A stretch of 64,000 nt of DNA from UTCFX2 sp963788305 (GTDB lineage: Bacteria; Chloroflexota; Anaerolineae; Anaerolineales; UBA4823). The notes under the pieces are model-generated. The model did no database searches, was not told the origin of the DNA, and saw only the letters and a list, made by a program, of their open reading frames with translations. Below, in pieces: positions 1 through 8,034 of this stretch. How positions within the stretch are numbered: position 1 is the stretch's first letter; each line of letters begins with the position of its first letter. A program made the position numbers and the translations under genes. The stretch covers positions 186,001 to 250,000 of the forward strand of contig CAWBGK010000020.1 of the NCBI GenBank assembly GCA_963788305.1. Reading direction: 5' to 3'.

Positions 1-678
1 TGTGCTCGTCAGGTGATCGGGTACGAAGGGCAGCGGGAAGCGCTCGTCCAGGTCGGAAAACCGGTTGCGGTTGTCGATCACAGTGACCAGGAGCTTGGGC
101 TGAATGGTCGCTGAAGTCGTGTTGATGGCCGGATAGGTGATGACCGCTGCCTGGTTCGGGCCGGGTACTTTCAGGATGAGCGTATTATGGCTCCCCGCCT
201 GAGGGTTGATATATGAATCCCAGTTCAAACAGCGGGCAGGGTAATGGAGCATGGAGAAGCTGTCGAAGACGCGGGCGTGAAAGCAGGCGTGGGCGATAAA
301 TTCATCCGGTGGTATCCAGATCACCTTGGCAGAATGCGGACAGCCCGCCGGGATGATTGGAATGGTCTGATTATCCACGTTCACCATCGTGGCGGCTTGA
401 TTTCCTATATAAATGTTATAAGCCGTCTCTAAAAACACACCGCAGGCATCGGCTGTGCCGTGATTGTTGATCTGGATGCTGACCTGAGTGGGTTGGTTGG
501 CCGGGACGGGAAAGCTGGAAAACTGGATGGCCGGGCTTAAAAAGCTGATATCGCTGCCGACCCAGGCTGGGTTGACCGGGCGAGTGCCGTCATCTTGCAG
601 GCACATCGCTATACTCAGTCGGGTGAAGATGTCCGGTTTTTCGCCGCCTTCCTCAGGGATATTAGGTTGGTCGCTCAT
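1..678 (-). CDS. Ig-like/CARDB-like hypothetical protein, 3' end beyond window
   Basis: An open frame starts at the ATG at 678 and runs off the left edge without a stop, giving 226 residues that begin MSDQPNIPEEGGEKPD. A strong ribosome binding site (AGGAGG on the minus strand, within 680-695) lies at normal distance, which fixes the start. No signal peptide or membrane segment is visible. The middle part (about residues 50-110) reads like a beta-sandwich of the CARDB/Ig-like type, with phrases such as VSIQINNHGTADACGVF. It sits 20 bp downstream of the phospholipase-like gene on the same strand and is probably co-transcribed with it. Function is not recognised; a structural or binding partner of the neighbouring enzyme is only a guess. 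Confidence 0.7.
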   Translation of the reverse strand, partial: MSDQPNIPEEGGEKPDIFTRLSIAMCLQDDGTRPVNPAWVGSDISFLSPAIQFSSFPVPANQPTQVSIQINNHGTADACGVFLETAYNIYIGNQAATMVNVDNQTIPIIPAGCPHSAKVIWIPPDEFIAHACFHARVFDSFSMLHYPARCLNWDSYINPQAGSHNTLILKVPGPNQAAVITYPAINTTSATIQPKLLVTVIDNRNRFSDLDERFPLPFVPDHLTST

Positions 679-698
679 CGCATTCCTCCTTTCGCATC

Positions 699-2486
699 TT
701 AAGGCTTGTAAACTGGAGGCGGCCCTTCCCAACCCAGGAAGCCGTATCCATAATCCCCATCCAGGTCGAACAAAGCCGATGGATATTGTCCGGTGATCAG
801 CCTGGTCGAAAAATCGACCGCATTGCCAAACTGGGGGGTGCTGAAGGTCGCTCGTTCGATGTCGATCGTCGCTGCCGGGCTGAAGGCGTTTGCAAAGGAC
901 TGGATAGAACCGTCGTGTGCAGCAGGATAGGACGGACCATCCACAAAATGAGCGGGTAACGCGTAGGCAGGATAGGGGCTGCTCTCGCATAGCGGCGCAT
1001 CCAGGTTGGCATAATACATCGGATCGGCGAGCCAGAAAGCCTGGGTCATGCGCGGCGTCTGCTTGTAGGGGTAGGTGAAACCATAGTAGTTGCCTGCCCG
1101 GAAGGGGTTGTTCACCGTCGCGATCTTCGAAAACGGACGGACCAGATCCACGTTGGATGCCTTGCCCCATCCGCTCAGCGCCAGTGCAAACCGTGCGTTC
1201 ATAACGTACTCGTACAGGGCAAGCTGGATCTCATAGATCAACCAGCGCGGCGCCAGCATCAGCACCCTGGTCAGGATTGCGCCCGGCAATGTGATCAGCT
1301 TGATGATCAATGCCAGCGCTCGCAGCGCAGCCAGGAACAGTGCCAGCAGCCACAGCCAGAATTGCCACCACTTGATGTTGTTAAAAGATTGACCGACCTG
1401 TTTGGCCGACTTGGTCAGCTCGTTCATCACCTCCTGGAAGACCTCGTCCATGCTGTCGGGCGGGGGGATGGGTGGGGTGATCCCGGCGTTCGTGGAAAGC
1501 TCCAGGAAGGTCAGCATGGTCTGGAAGGCGCGCTCCAGGTCTCCTTCGCTGGGGGTTGAGCCCGGGAAGCGGTTGGGTTGTATCGCCGGCAGTCCGCCCT
1601 GCGGATGGGTGTAGATTTGCTGCATCGTTTGCACGAGCAAAGCCGCGATCGCATGAATATCCCCGCCGACATCCACCTCTCGCTCCAAACCGGCGTTGAT
1701 GATGTCTGCGTTCTTGTAATGGTCCCACAGCCAGGCGTCGATGATATTCTCAACCACCATGTGGCGAATCACGTGCTCGCGGAATGGTCCGCCGACGACG
1801 GAGTTCACAAACGGATGCCCGGTCACGTCTGCGCCGACATGAGTCCAATAGCCGGTCGCATAAGCCCGCAGCAGCGCGTTCGCGCCCGCGTTGCCCATCA
1901 GCGCCTGGGCAAAAGGCCCCGTTCGCCGGTAGTGGAGCACATCCGTCCACCACCAGTTGTCATACACCCCCGCCGGTTCTGCGGATTTATAGCTGCCGTC
2001 GTGCGAGTAGGGGTGGCCAAACCGCCTGAAAACCATCGAAAGATCCGTGGCCTGCAGGCTGATTTGAGCGTTGTTGGGCAGGCCGGGTTGGTTCAGCCCG
2101 GCGAAGGGATTCTCAACGGTCTCTGTAGAGCCGGGCAGCAGCGTCAGGATCATCAGATTCTTGAACGACTCGAAGCTGAGCGTCACCAGCCCGCCCAGGC
2201 TTTGCAGCAGACCTCCGCTGAACCAGTCCGCCAGATCGATCGCCGGGTTCAAAACTGCGTTTGCGGCATCGTCCAGCACTTGTTTGATGTCCCTGATCGT
2301 CATGTAAACGTCAAGGATCGTGTTCAAGATCTCCGACTCCCCGATCGGGTCAAACAGGAAGAAAGTCATATCCGGGCCGACCGCCCCCAGGTTGTAGGCG
2401 TTGCGGTGCTGCTGGATGTACTGAGGGTTGTTCAGGCTGTTTATAACCTTCTCTGCAACAATCAAATGCCCTCCGACTTGAGGCAT
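699..2486 (-). CDS. Zinc-dependent phospholipase C-like protein
   Basis: The protein has 595 residues. Its N-terminal third matches the zinc-dependent phospholipase C fold (zn_dep_PLPC): an early histidine (GGHLIVAEKV), the GAVGPDMTFF motif near residue 33, GHPYSHDGSY near residue 156, THVGADVTGHPF near residue 214, then a His/Glu helix HVIRHMVVENIIDAW. These His/Asp/Glu residues are the expected metal ligands. A hydrophobic stretch near residue 380 (WWQFWLWLLALFLAALRALAL) could be a membrane segment; the C-terminal part is not recognised. No signal peptide is seen. The family cleaves phospholipids or related phosphodiesters, but many members are uncharacterised, so the substrate is unknown. 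It is the first gene of a probable two-gene minus-strand operon. A clear RBS (AAAGGAGGAAAAAATG context) supports the start. Confidence 0.8.
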   Translation of the reverse strand: MPQVGGHLIVAEKVINSLNNPQYIQQHRNAYNLGAVGPDMTFFLFDPIGESEILNTILDVYMTIRDIKQVLDDAANAVLNPAIDLADWFSGGLLQSLGGLVTLSFESFKNLMILTLLPGSTETVENPFAGLNQPGLPNNAQISLQATDLSMVFRRFGHPYSHDGSYKSAEPAGVYDNWWWTDVLHYRRTGPFAQALMGNAGANALLRAYATGYWTHVGADVTGHPFVNSVVGGPFREHVIRHMVVENIIDAWLWDHYKNADIINAGLEREVDVGGDIHAIAALLVQTMQQIYTHPQGGLPAIQPNRFPGSTPSEGDLERAFQTMLTFLELSTNAGITPPIPPPDSMDEVFQEVMNELTKSAKQVGQSFNNIKWWQFWLWLLALFLAALRALALIIKLITLPGAILTRVLMLAPRWLIYEIQLALYEYVMNARFALALSGWGKASNVDLVRPFSKIATVNNPFRAGNYYGFTYPYKQTPRMTQAFWLADPMYYANLDAPLCESSPYPAYALPAHFVDGPSYPAAHDGSIQSFANAFSPAATIDIERATFSTPQFGNAVDFSTRLITGQYPSALFDLDGDYGYGFLGWEGPPPVYKP

Positions 2487-2575
2487 TTTTTCCTCCTTTC
2501 GCGTACTTTAAAGTTTTGCACGATTTTGGATCAGGATTTTGTTTTCGCGGTGGGACCTCCTCTTTAACAAACAAC

Positions 2576-2605
2576 AAAAGCCGCTCGATACTCGAAAGCG
2601 GCTTT
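2576..2605 (-). terminator. Rho-independent terminator, minus strand
   Basis: A near-perfect hairpin (AAAGCCGCT pairing with AGCGGCTTT around a short CGA/TCG inner stem) is followed on the minus strand by a T-rich run (TTTTGTTGTTTG). It lies just upstream of the phospholipase-like gene, so it would end transcription of whatever minus-strand gene once lay at 2606-3565. Confidence 0.6.
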
Positions 2606-3185
2606 AGAAGAAAGCGCAGGGGTTTCCGGTGATGTTATCGCACCGGGCTCCGCCAGGTTGGGGGATGGTATTGATGGATTGAGCTGAATAGATTATACAA
2701 TAGAATCTCAAGAAAAGAGGTAGGAGCTGTCCGGTTTTTGCGCCCTCGCGCCGCTTGATTATAATATTCTGCCCGCATCGCAGCTTCTCTGCGACCGGCA
2801 AAAATATCCGGATGCTGCAATTCATCCAATTCCGGGTCGCTGGGCGTTTTTGAACCCGGTTACGGGTTGCCCGGCTCCAACTGCTGCGCGACCCGACCCG
2901 GGTGCAGCCCGCCAGGATCGTCGACAGCCTCCAGCCTTCCTTCGCCAGGTTGGAGAACGGCTCGACCAGTTCCAACCTGTTTGTTCTGAGCCGGATTACC
3001 GCAACCTTGAGCGCGCAGCTCGAGCTCCCCTGAGACCTTCCGGGTCTGTATTTCCGAAGTTCTTCACGGACACCCTACGCGCTGCAATCTTTTCCTCCCG
3101 TCCGGACAATTTCCCGGCAAATCTCCCTGAAAGACCTCCGACCTTCCCGGAACCTCCTTGTGGTGGATCGGTGCCCGTTTCCCGG
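2606..3185. other. Gap with no recognisable intact gene; possible decayed minus-strand coding DNA
   Basis: About 580 bp without a convincing gene. On the minus strand short open stretches look protein-like, for example 2635-2829 (DELQHPDIFAGRREAAMRAE), but they are broken by stops and frame changes and match no family I know. The terminator at 2576-2605 is oriented to serve a minus-strand gene here. The likeliest reading is a decayed gene downstream of the fragment at 3395-3520, but this is inference. Confidence 0.3.
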
Positions 3186-3401
3186 ATTTGCAAAATTCGA
3201 AATTCTGATTCCAGGATTCCGGATTCCAGGAATCTAGAATCCTCCCTCTCCCTCCTCTTATCCAAATCTAATAAGTCTATGATTAAGTACTTAAAGTACT
3301 TAAAGTACTTAAAGTACTTAAAGTATTTAAAAGTATTTAAGTACTTAAAAGAGAGGGAGCGATTCCAATTTTCTAGATTCCAGGAATCTAGAAAATTGGA
3401 A
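3186..3401. repeat. AT-rich palindromic repeat block
   Basis: A 216-bp block made almost entirely of palindromes and short repeats. The right end holds a perfect 19-bp inverted repeat (3363-3381 and 3383-3401, one-base spacer). The left end holds shorter copies of the same core (GATTCCAGGAATCTAGAATC at about 3218-3240, preceded by a degenerate CCAGGATTCCGGATTCCAGG). Inside these lie CCCTCTCCCTCC (left) and GAGAGGGAG (right), and in the centre the AAGTACTTA array. The whole block is therefore an imperfect nested inverted repeat able to fold into one long hairpin. It interrupts a membrane-protein reading frame at its right edge. Base composition is strikingly unlike the GC-rich surroundings. 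Confidence 0.75.
3285..3348. repeat. Tandem array of the 9-bp unit AAGTACTTA
   Basis: Four perfect copies of AAGTACTTA (3285-3320) are followed by two or three degenerate copies (AAGTATTTA, AAAGTATTTA, AGTACTTAAAA). The core AAGTACTT is itself a palindrome, so the array can form many alternative hairpins. Translating it gives spurious KYF/KYL repeats on either strand. It is the centre of the larger palindromic block. Confidence 0.85.
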
Positions 3402-3520
3402 ACCAAAACCAGGAGCAAGTTCCGGAAAACGCAGGCCGTAAATGGCCGCACCGCCGAAAGCGCGACCAGCATAACCCATCCGGGCAGATAGAAGAGATAA
3501 AAAAGGATGTGAGTGTTCAT
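3395..3520 (-). pseudogene. N-terminal fragment of a membrane protein, interrupted by the repeat block
   Basis: Starting at the ATG at 3520 the minus strand encodes about 42 residues that look like a genuine membrane-protein start (MNTHILFYLFYLPGW, then a second hydrophobic run FRNLLLVLVSN). At that point the reading frame enters the palindromic block and becomes repeat-encoded sequence. A TATACT hexamer (3529-3534, minus strand) sits 8 nt before the ATG, the same leaderless-promoter arrangement as several intact genes in this window, which supports a real former gene. The protein family is not recognised. Downstream sequence at 2606-3185 may be its decayed remainder. Confidence 0.4.
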
Positions 3521-3775
3521 ACCGTCCCAGTATAGCCAGAACGGTAGCGTTTTTCCATCCCCCATCGGGGGATTGAGCGGGGGATATCAGGGCTAACCCG
3601 TTGGGGGAGGCGGAATGAAAGCCAGGTCGCCGGTAATGAAAGTCGAATTATTCAAACGCGCAGAAAAACCCCTCCCACACCAGACCCAGCATCCAGCTCC
3701 CGCCTCGTTGCCTCTGCGCAGCCTCTTTATCCTTTTTCATTTCAACCTCCCCCTCAACCCAATCCAAAAAGCCTT

Positions 3776-3797
3776 GCATAGTATCTACTCACACGCT
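3776..3797. repeat. Left terminal inverted repeat of the IS66-family element
   Basis: 22 bp starting GCATAGTATCTACTC, exactly complementary to 4762-4783. It lies on the transposase 3' side. Confidence 0.85.
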
Positions 3798-3842
3798 GTA
3801 AGCAAGGGCAGTGCGGGAGTATCAAAAAGGTTCTGTTTCACA

Positions 3843-4724
3843 TCAAAAGAGGAGATGCCCTTCAATGCGGCAGTAGCGATCACTGATCCATACCTGCACT
3901 TCATTTCCGACCATGACATCCCGAATGACATCCACGCTGCGATTAGATCGGATCACATGCAATACGGCGCTGGTAGAACAGAAGACCCACTGCCACCAGT
4001 TAGCCCCATCCACCCGGCTGCTGGTTTCATCGCAGTACACCACTGCACTCTGTTGAATTTTGGCCCGAATGGGTTCAATCTGTTCGATGGCTTTCTTTCC
4101 ACCCCGCTGCATGATCTGGTCGATCCCTCCCTGGCTGATCTCGACCCCATGCAGGTCCCGCAGAGCCGATTGGGTGCGCACATAGCTCATATGCTGTTCC
4201 TGGCGGTAGTACACCACTGTCCCTTCCAGACGCGCACCAAATGTTCGTTCCATTTCCAACCCAGCAGGCGCTTGGCCAATCTGTTCCCGTCCACAGCAGG
4301 GACACTCCGTTGCATACTGCCGCACTTCGATCACTTCCGCCTGGGCTTCCGGCAACTCTGTGATTTGGTTCACGCCCACCAACCGACCGCTTTCGGCCCT
4401 CAGATCGGTCTGACAATGCTCACATTTCTCAGACTTTGCTTCCACCACATGATCCGGCTGCGCCACAAACTTGCGCTCATATTTTATATGCCCCGCGGGC
4501 GGTCCATGTCGGCGTTTCTTGCGATCCTTGGGCAGGTTCACTTTTTGATCCCGCGAGGGTGGCTGCGAAGAATTCCCCGAGTTCGTCGGCGGTTTATTGC
4601 CCTTCTCCAATTTCAGCTTCAGGGCTTCGTAGTCTGCTCGCAAAGCCTGCAGCTCGGCATATTCTGCCAGTATCAATTCGATCAGTTCTTCACGGCTCAG
4701 CCGTGCCAATTCGTCTTGGGTCAT
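3843..4724 (-). pseudogene. IS66-family transposase, C-terminally truncated
   Basis: The 293 residues carry the usual IS66 order: an N-terminal leucine-rich coiled coil (residues 1-45, ELILAEYAELQALRADYEAL), the NSGNSSQPPSRD linker, a zinc-finger region with CEHC and CPCC pairs (about 100-150), then the beginning of the DDE catalytic domain. The first catalytic Asp is in VVYCDETSSR and the second is probably in VWISDRYCRIEG. The protein ends at once after that (HLLF, stop), so the catalytic Glu and the C-terminal domain are missing. Such a protein should not be able to transpose. Upstream the gene starts 37 bp inside the right inverted repeat. Confidence 0.85.
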
Positions 4725-4761
4725 CTTGACCCTATCTTACCAAATTACACCCAAATCGCGT

Positions 4762-4783
4762 AGCGTGTGAGTAGATACTATGC
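4762..4783. repeat. Right terminal inverted repeat of the IS66-family element
   Basis: 22 bp, the exact reverse complement of 3776-3797, on the transposase 5' side. Confidence 0.85.
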
Positions 4784-5110
4784 TTCCTCACATCTATCCG
4801 CCTGATGCATGGGTTCTGTTTTTAGCAAATTGCGGACGGCTAAATGCCATCTGCTGCTATCTAACGGCTAACAACCAATAACCAACTACCAATCACCAAT
4901 CACCAAGCTTATTTGTTTCGATTTGAATTATTGAGGTTCGAATAAATGGCTGCCTGACTGACAGGATCATTATCTCGTCCTGATCAGGCTTGAGATTGAA
5001 TACCAACAAACGGATCGGGTGCTGGGTTTACCTGTCAGCCTTCATTTTTTTCACCTCGGTGTATACTTAAGCATCTCGTTAATCCTACCCCTACCATCGG
5101 AGCCTGATCC
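4784..5110. other. Intergenic region between the IS66 element and the carrier gene
   Basis: Contains short direct repeats of ACCAATCACCAA type (about 4873-4905), a small inverted motif (4914-4944, TTTCGATT...TTGAGGTTCGAATA) that resembles 19376-19407, and a possible -10 box TATACT at 5061-5066 for the downstream carrier gene. No coding sequence is recognised. Confidence 0.4.
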
Positions 5111-6560
5111 ATGGAACCAAAAGCGGGCGCTCAGATCAGCAAAAAATCTTTCCTGCAGTCGGTCGCAATCCTGTTCGGCTTCATGCTCTTCGCCGGGATT
5201 CTCACGCTTATCGTCCCCTCCGGCAGCTACGACCGGATCGAGGTGGCTGGCCGCGAGGTGATCGACCCGACCTCCTTCCAATACGTCCCATCTCCCGATT
5301 ACCCACCATGGCGCTGGCTCACTGCCCCGATCGAAGTGCTCTGGGGCCCCGATGCGCTGACGATCATCACGATCATCATCTTCCTGCTGATGGTCGGCGT
5401 CTCTTTCGCGGTGCTCGAGAAGACCGGACTGCTCAAGGCGGTCGTCGCCAGGCTGGTAGGAGCCCTGGCGGGACGCAAATACTTGCTTTTGTTGATAATC
5501 TCGTTCTTCTTCATGGCGATCGGCGCATTTTTCGGGATCTTCGAAGAAGTCGTCCCGCTCGTCCCGCTGATGCTCGCCCTTTCCTATTCGCTGGGGTGGG
5601 ACGCATTCGTCGGTTTGGGGATGAGCATTCTTGCCGTGAACATGGGATTTTCCGCCGCGATCACAAATCCGTTCACAATCGGGATCGCCCAGACTTTGGC
5701 GGGGCTGCCGCTTTTCTCCGGCGCCTGGCTGCGGGTGATCGTATTCGTGGTGATCTACCTGATCTTTGCCGTTTTCCTGGTTCGCTATGCCCGAAAGGTT
5801 GAGAAAAAACCTGAGCTCTCCCCTGTCTTCGTTGAGGATCAGGCCAGCCGGATGCGTTACAGCCATCTCCAGATCGGTGCAGAAAGCTCAACTGCCGCGT
5901 CTGGGCAAAGCAGTTCCTGTTTTTCTGGTTTTTATCCTCCTGATCCTGCTCGTCCTGGTCGCCGCGCCGTTTTTCCCTGCCGTCGCTCTCTTCTCTATGC
6001 CGATCGTCGGTTTGCTCTTCTTCATCGGCGGGATCAGCGCCGGGCTTCTCAGTGGAGCCTCAGCCCGGACGGTTGGCAAAGCCGCTCTGGACGGTCTGAT
6101 CGGGATTGCGCCAGCAGTCCCGCTGATCATGATGGCAGCCAGCATCAAACACATCATCACCCAGGGCATGATTTTGGACACGATCCTGCATTCCGCATCC
6201 CAGGCAATTTCAGGCCTCAGCCCCTATGCAGCCGTGATTTTGATCTTTCTATTCACCCTTCTCATTGAGTTCTTTATCGCTTCTGGCTCGGCTAAAGCTT
6301 TCCTGCTGATACCTATCATGATCCCGCTGGCCGAAATGGTCGGAATCACCCGCCAGGTGACGGTATCAGCCTACTGTTTCGGCGATGGTTTCTCGAACCT
6401 GGCATACCCTACCAACCCCGTCCTGCTGATCTGTTTGGGTCTGAGCGCAGTGAGCTTTCCAAAATGGCTGCGCTGGTCCTTGGGGCTTTGGGCCTGGGTC
6501 ATCCTTGCGATCGTCCTGTTTTTGCTGTTTGGTGTGGCGATCCATTACGGACCTTTTTAA
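5111..6560 (+). CDS. YfcC/DcuC-family anion or amino-acid carrier (one apparent frameshift)
   Basis: Two adjoining frames together make a membrane protein of about 483 residues of the C4-dicarboxylate anaerobic carrier / YfcC family (PF03606). The first part (5111 to about 5880) has the typical start FLQSVAILFGFMLFAGILTLIVPSG and several transmembrane helices including the conserved FGIFEEVVPLVPLM. The second (about 5870-6560) continues with LMMAASIKHII-like and GSGSAKAF-like helices (here IEFFIASGSAKAFLLIPIM). Members move dicarboxylates, arginine/ornithine or similar substrates; specificity cannot be told. GGAG at 5099-5102 supports the ATG at 5111. One extra base near 5870-5895 explains the break; sequence error is the likeliest cause. 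Confidence 0.8.
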
Positions 6561-6592
6561 TTCAAGTATTTTTCGCAGGAATGGAGGAAATA

Positions 6593-7279
6593 ATGAGCTG
6601 CAAAGTGACATGGTTGGGCCATTCTGCCCTGGCAATCGAAACAGGAGGCTTGAATATCCTGGTGGATCCGTTCTTTCACGACAATCCCTCGGCAGCCGCC
6701 GACCCCAAAAAGGTTCAGGCGGACTTCATCCTGGTTTCACACGGCCATTCCGACCATATCGGCGATACCATCTCGATCGCCAAACGGACCGGGGCGACGG
6801 TGATCGCCAACGTCGAGATCGCCGGCTGGCTGAGGGACCGCCAGGGCTTGAAAACTCACGGGCAGCAGCCGGGCGGCGGTTATACGCACCCATTCGGCTA
6901 TCTCAAGCTGACGACGGCGATCCACGGCTCGGTCCTTCCGGATGGATCTTACGGCGGGCTGGCATGCGGCTTTCTGCTCACAGACCTGGATGGGAAAAAA
7001 ACTTATCTTGCCTGCGACACCGGCCTGTTTGGAGATATGGGACTGATCGGCGACGAGGGGCTGGACCTGGCTTTTCTCCCGATCGGCGATAACTTCACCA
7101 TGGGACCGGACGACGCCTTGCGCGCCGTCAAGCTGTTGAAATCCAAGGTCGTCGTCCCGTATCATTACGACACCTGGGGGCTGATCCAGCAAGATCCAAA
7201 AGCCTGGGCCGCCCGGGTCGCTGCTGAGACAAAAACCGAGCCGCGTCTGCTCAAACCCGGCGAAAGCGTGACGTCTTAA
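6593..7279 (+). CDS. UPF0173-type metal-dependent hydrolase
   Basis: 228 residues with the metallo-beta-lactamase fold: VTWLGHSALAIE at the start, the zinc motif SHGHSDHIGD near residue 50, then TAIHG, CDTGLFGDM and a C-terminal VVPYHYDTWG histidine. Length and motifs fit the UPF0173 family of predicted metal-dependent hydrolases, whose physiological substrate is unknown. The start at 6593 is preferred over upstream in-frame starts because GGAGGA lies five bases before it. It begins 32 bp after the carrier gene and may share its transcript. Confidence 0.88.
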   Translation: MSCKVTWLGHSALAIETGGLNILVDPFFHDNPSAAADPKKVQADFILVSHGHSDHIGDTISIAKRTGATVIANVEIAGWLRDRQGLKTHGQQPGGGYTHPFGYLKLTTAIHGSVLPDGSYGGLACGFLLTDLDGKKTYLACDTGLFGDMGLIGDEGLDLAFLPIGDNFTMGPDDALRAVKLLKSKVVVPYHYDTWGLIQQDPKAWAARVAAETKTEPRLLKPGESVTS

Positions 7280-7362
7280 GCGGCTCGTCTCACTTTCAGG
7301 TCTATCAAGCGCCAACGCCGTAGTGCTCTGGCAGGTTCGCTCCCTCAAATTGGAGGGCATAC

Positions 7363-8001
7363 ATGTTAGATAGTTTCAAGCGTCGCCGCGACGACGAAAA
7401 GCGGATAATCAGCGAAGGCCGGCTGCCCCCAGGCCAATCGCTCACCCAAAAATTTCCAGTACTTCACTATGGACCTGTCCCTCGCTTCAACCCTGCCACC
7501 TGGGAGTTGCGGGTATGGGGCGAAGTTAAGCAAGAGACCCACTGGACCTGGGACGAATTCCTCCAGCTTCCCAGAACCCAGGTCCAGATGGACCTGCATT
7601 GTGTCACCCGCTGGAGTAAATTCGACACGGTCTGGGAAGGGGTCTCGGTAAGAACGCTTGTGGAACAGGGACTAATCCAGCCTGAACCAACGGCCAAATT
7701 CGTGATGCAGCATGCCGAATTTGGTTACACCACCAACCTGCCGCTGGAGGTCGTCTTGCAGGAAAATTTCCTGCTCGCGACCCACTTCAACGGCGAGCCG
7801 ATCTCACCCGACCACGGCTATCCGCTGCGAGGCGTGATCGGTGCTATCCCCGGGCGGGAGGACCTCAAAGATCCTTACCTTTGGAAAGGCGCCAAATGGC
7901 TGCGCGGCCTGGAATTTATGACCGCAGACCGTCTCGGTTTCTGGGAGATGGCTGGTTATCATAACGAAGGAGACGCCTGGAAAGAAGAACGGTTCCGCTG
8001 A
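7363..8001 (+). CDS. Sulfite-oxidase-like molybdopterin oxidoreductase
   Basis: 212 residues of the oxidoreductase molybdopterin-binding domain (sulfite oxidase family). The cysteine that would bind molybdenum is in LHCVTRWSKFD (about residue 79), and the C-terminal half has the usual SPDHGYPLRGVIG and KWLRGLEFM. It lacks the heme and dimerisation domains of eukaryotic sulfite oxidase and any signal peptide, so it is a cytoplasmic stand-alone catalytic domain of unknown substrate. TTGGAGGG before the ATG at 7363 is a good ribosome binding site. No cofactor-synthesis genes are nearby. Confidence 0.85.
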   Translation: MLDSFKRRRDDEKRIISEGRLPPGQSLTQKFPVLHYGPVPRFNPATWELRVWGEVKQETHWTWDEFLQLPRTQVQMDLHCVTRWSKFDTVWEGVSVRTLVEQGLIQPEPTAKFVMQHAEFGYTTNLPLEVVLQENFLLATHFNGEPISPDHGYPLRGVIGAIPGREDLKDPYLWKGAKWLRGLEFMTADRLGFWEMAGYHNEGDAWKEERFR

Positions 8002-8034
8002 AAAACGCGAGATTATCCCCCGCTCCACCCGATA

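Larger units (their letters stand above)
3776..4783 (-). mobile_element. Internally deleted IS66-family insertion sequence with both terminal inverted repeats
   Basis: A 1008-bp element bounded by perfect 22-bp inverted repeats (3776-3797 and 4762-4783) and containing one truncated IS66-type transposase gene. Full-length IS66-family elements with a single transposase are longer, with a transposase near 480-530 residues; here only 293 residues remain, and the left repeat follows the stop codon after 45 bp. The element has lost the 3' part of its transposase gene but kept both ends, so it could still be moved by a full-length relative. No 8-bp target duplication is visible in the bases flanking the repeats. 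Confidence 0.8.

Noticed and set aside
1578..2567. Plus-strand open frame of 329 codons
   Set aside because: Lies fully antisense to the zinc-PLC-like gene and its composition (Arg/His/Gln-rich, no motif) is that of a shadow frame.
3285..3348. Possible CRISPR-like repeat array
   Set aside because: Units are 9 bp, directly tandem, with no spacers and no cas genes.
2850..3565. Frames on both strands with KYL/KYF repeats, as if a repeat protein
   Set aside because: The repeats come from translating the AAGTACTTA DNA array; both strands give similar output because the unit is palindromic.
3615..4763. Plus-strand open frame of 382 codons
   Set aside because: Antisense to the IS66 transposase, which has clear family motifs; this one has none.
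5051..5866. Minus-strand open frame of 271 codons
   Set aside because: Antisense to the YfcC-type carrier and very rich in Asp/His/Arg, typical of a shadow of a hydrophobic gene.
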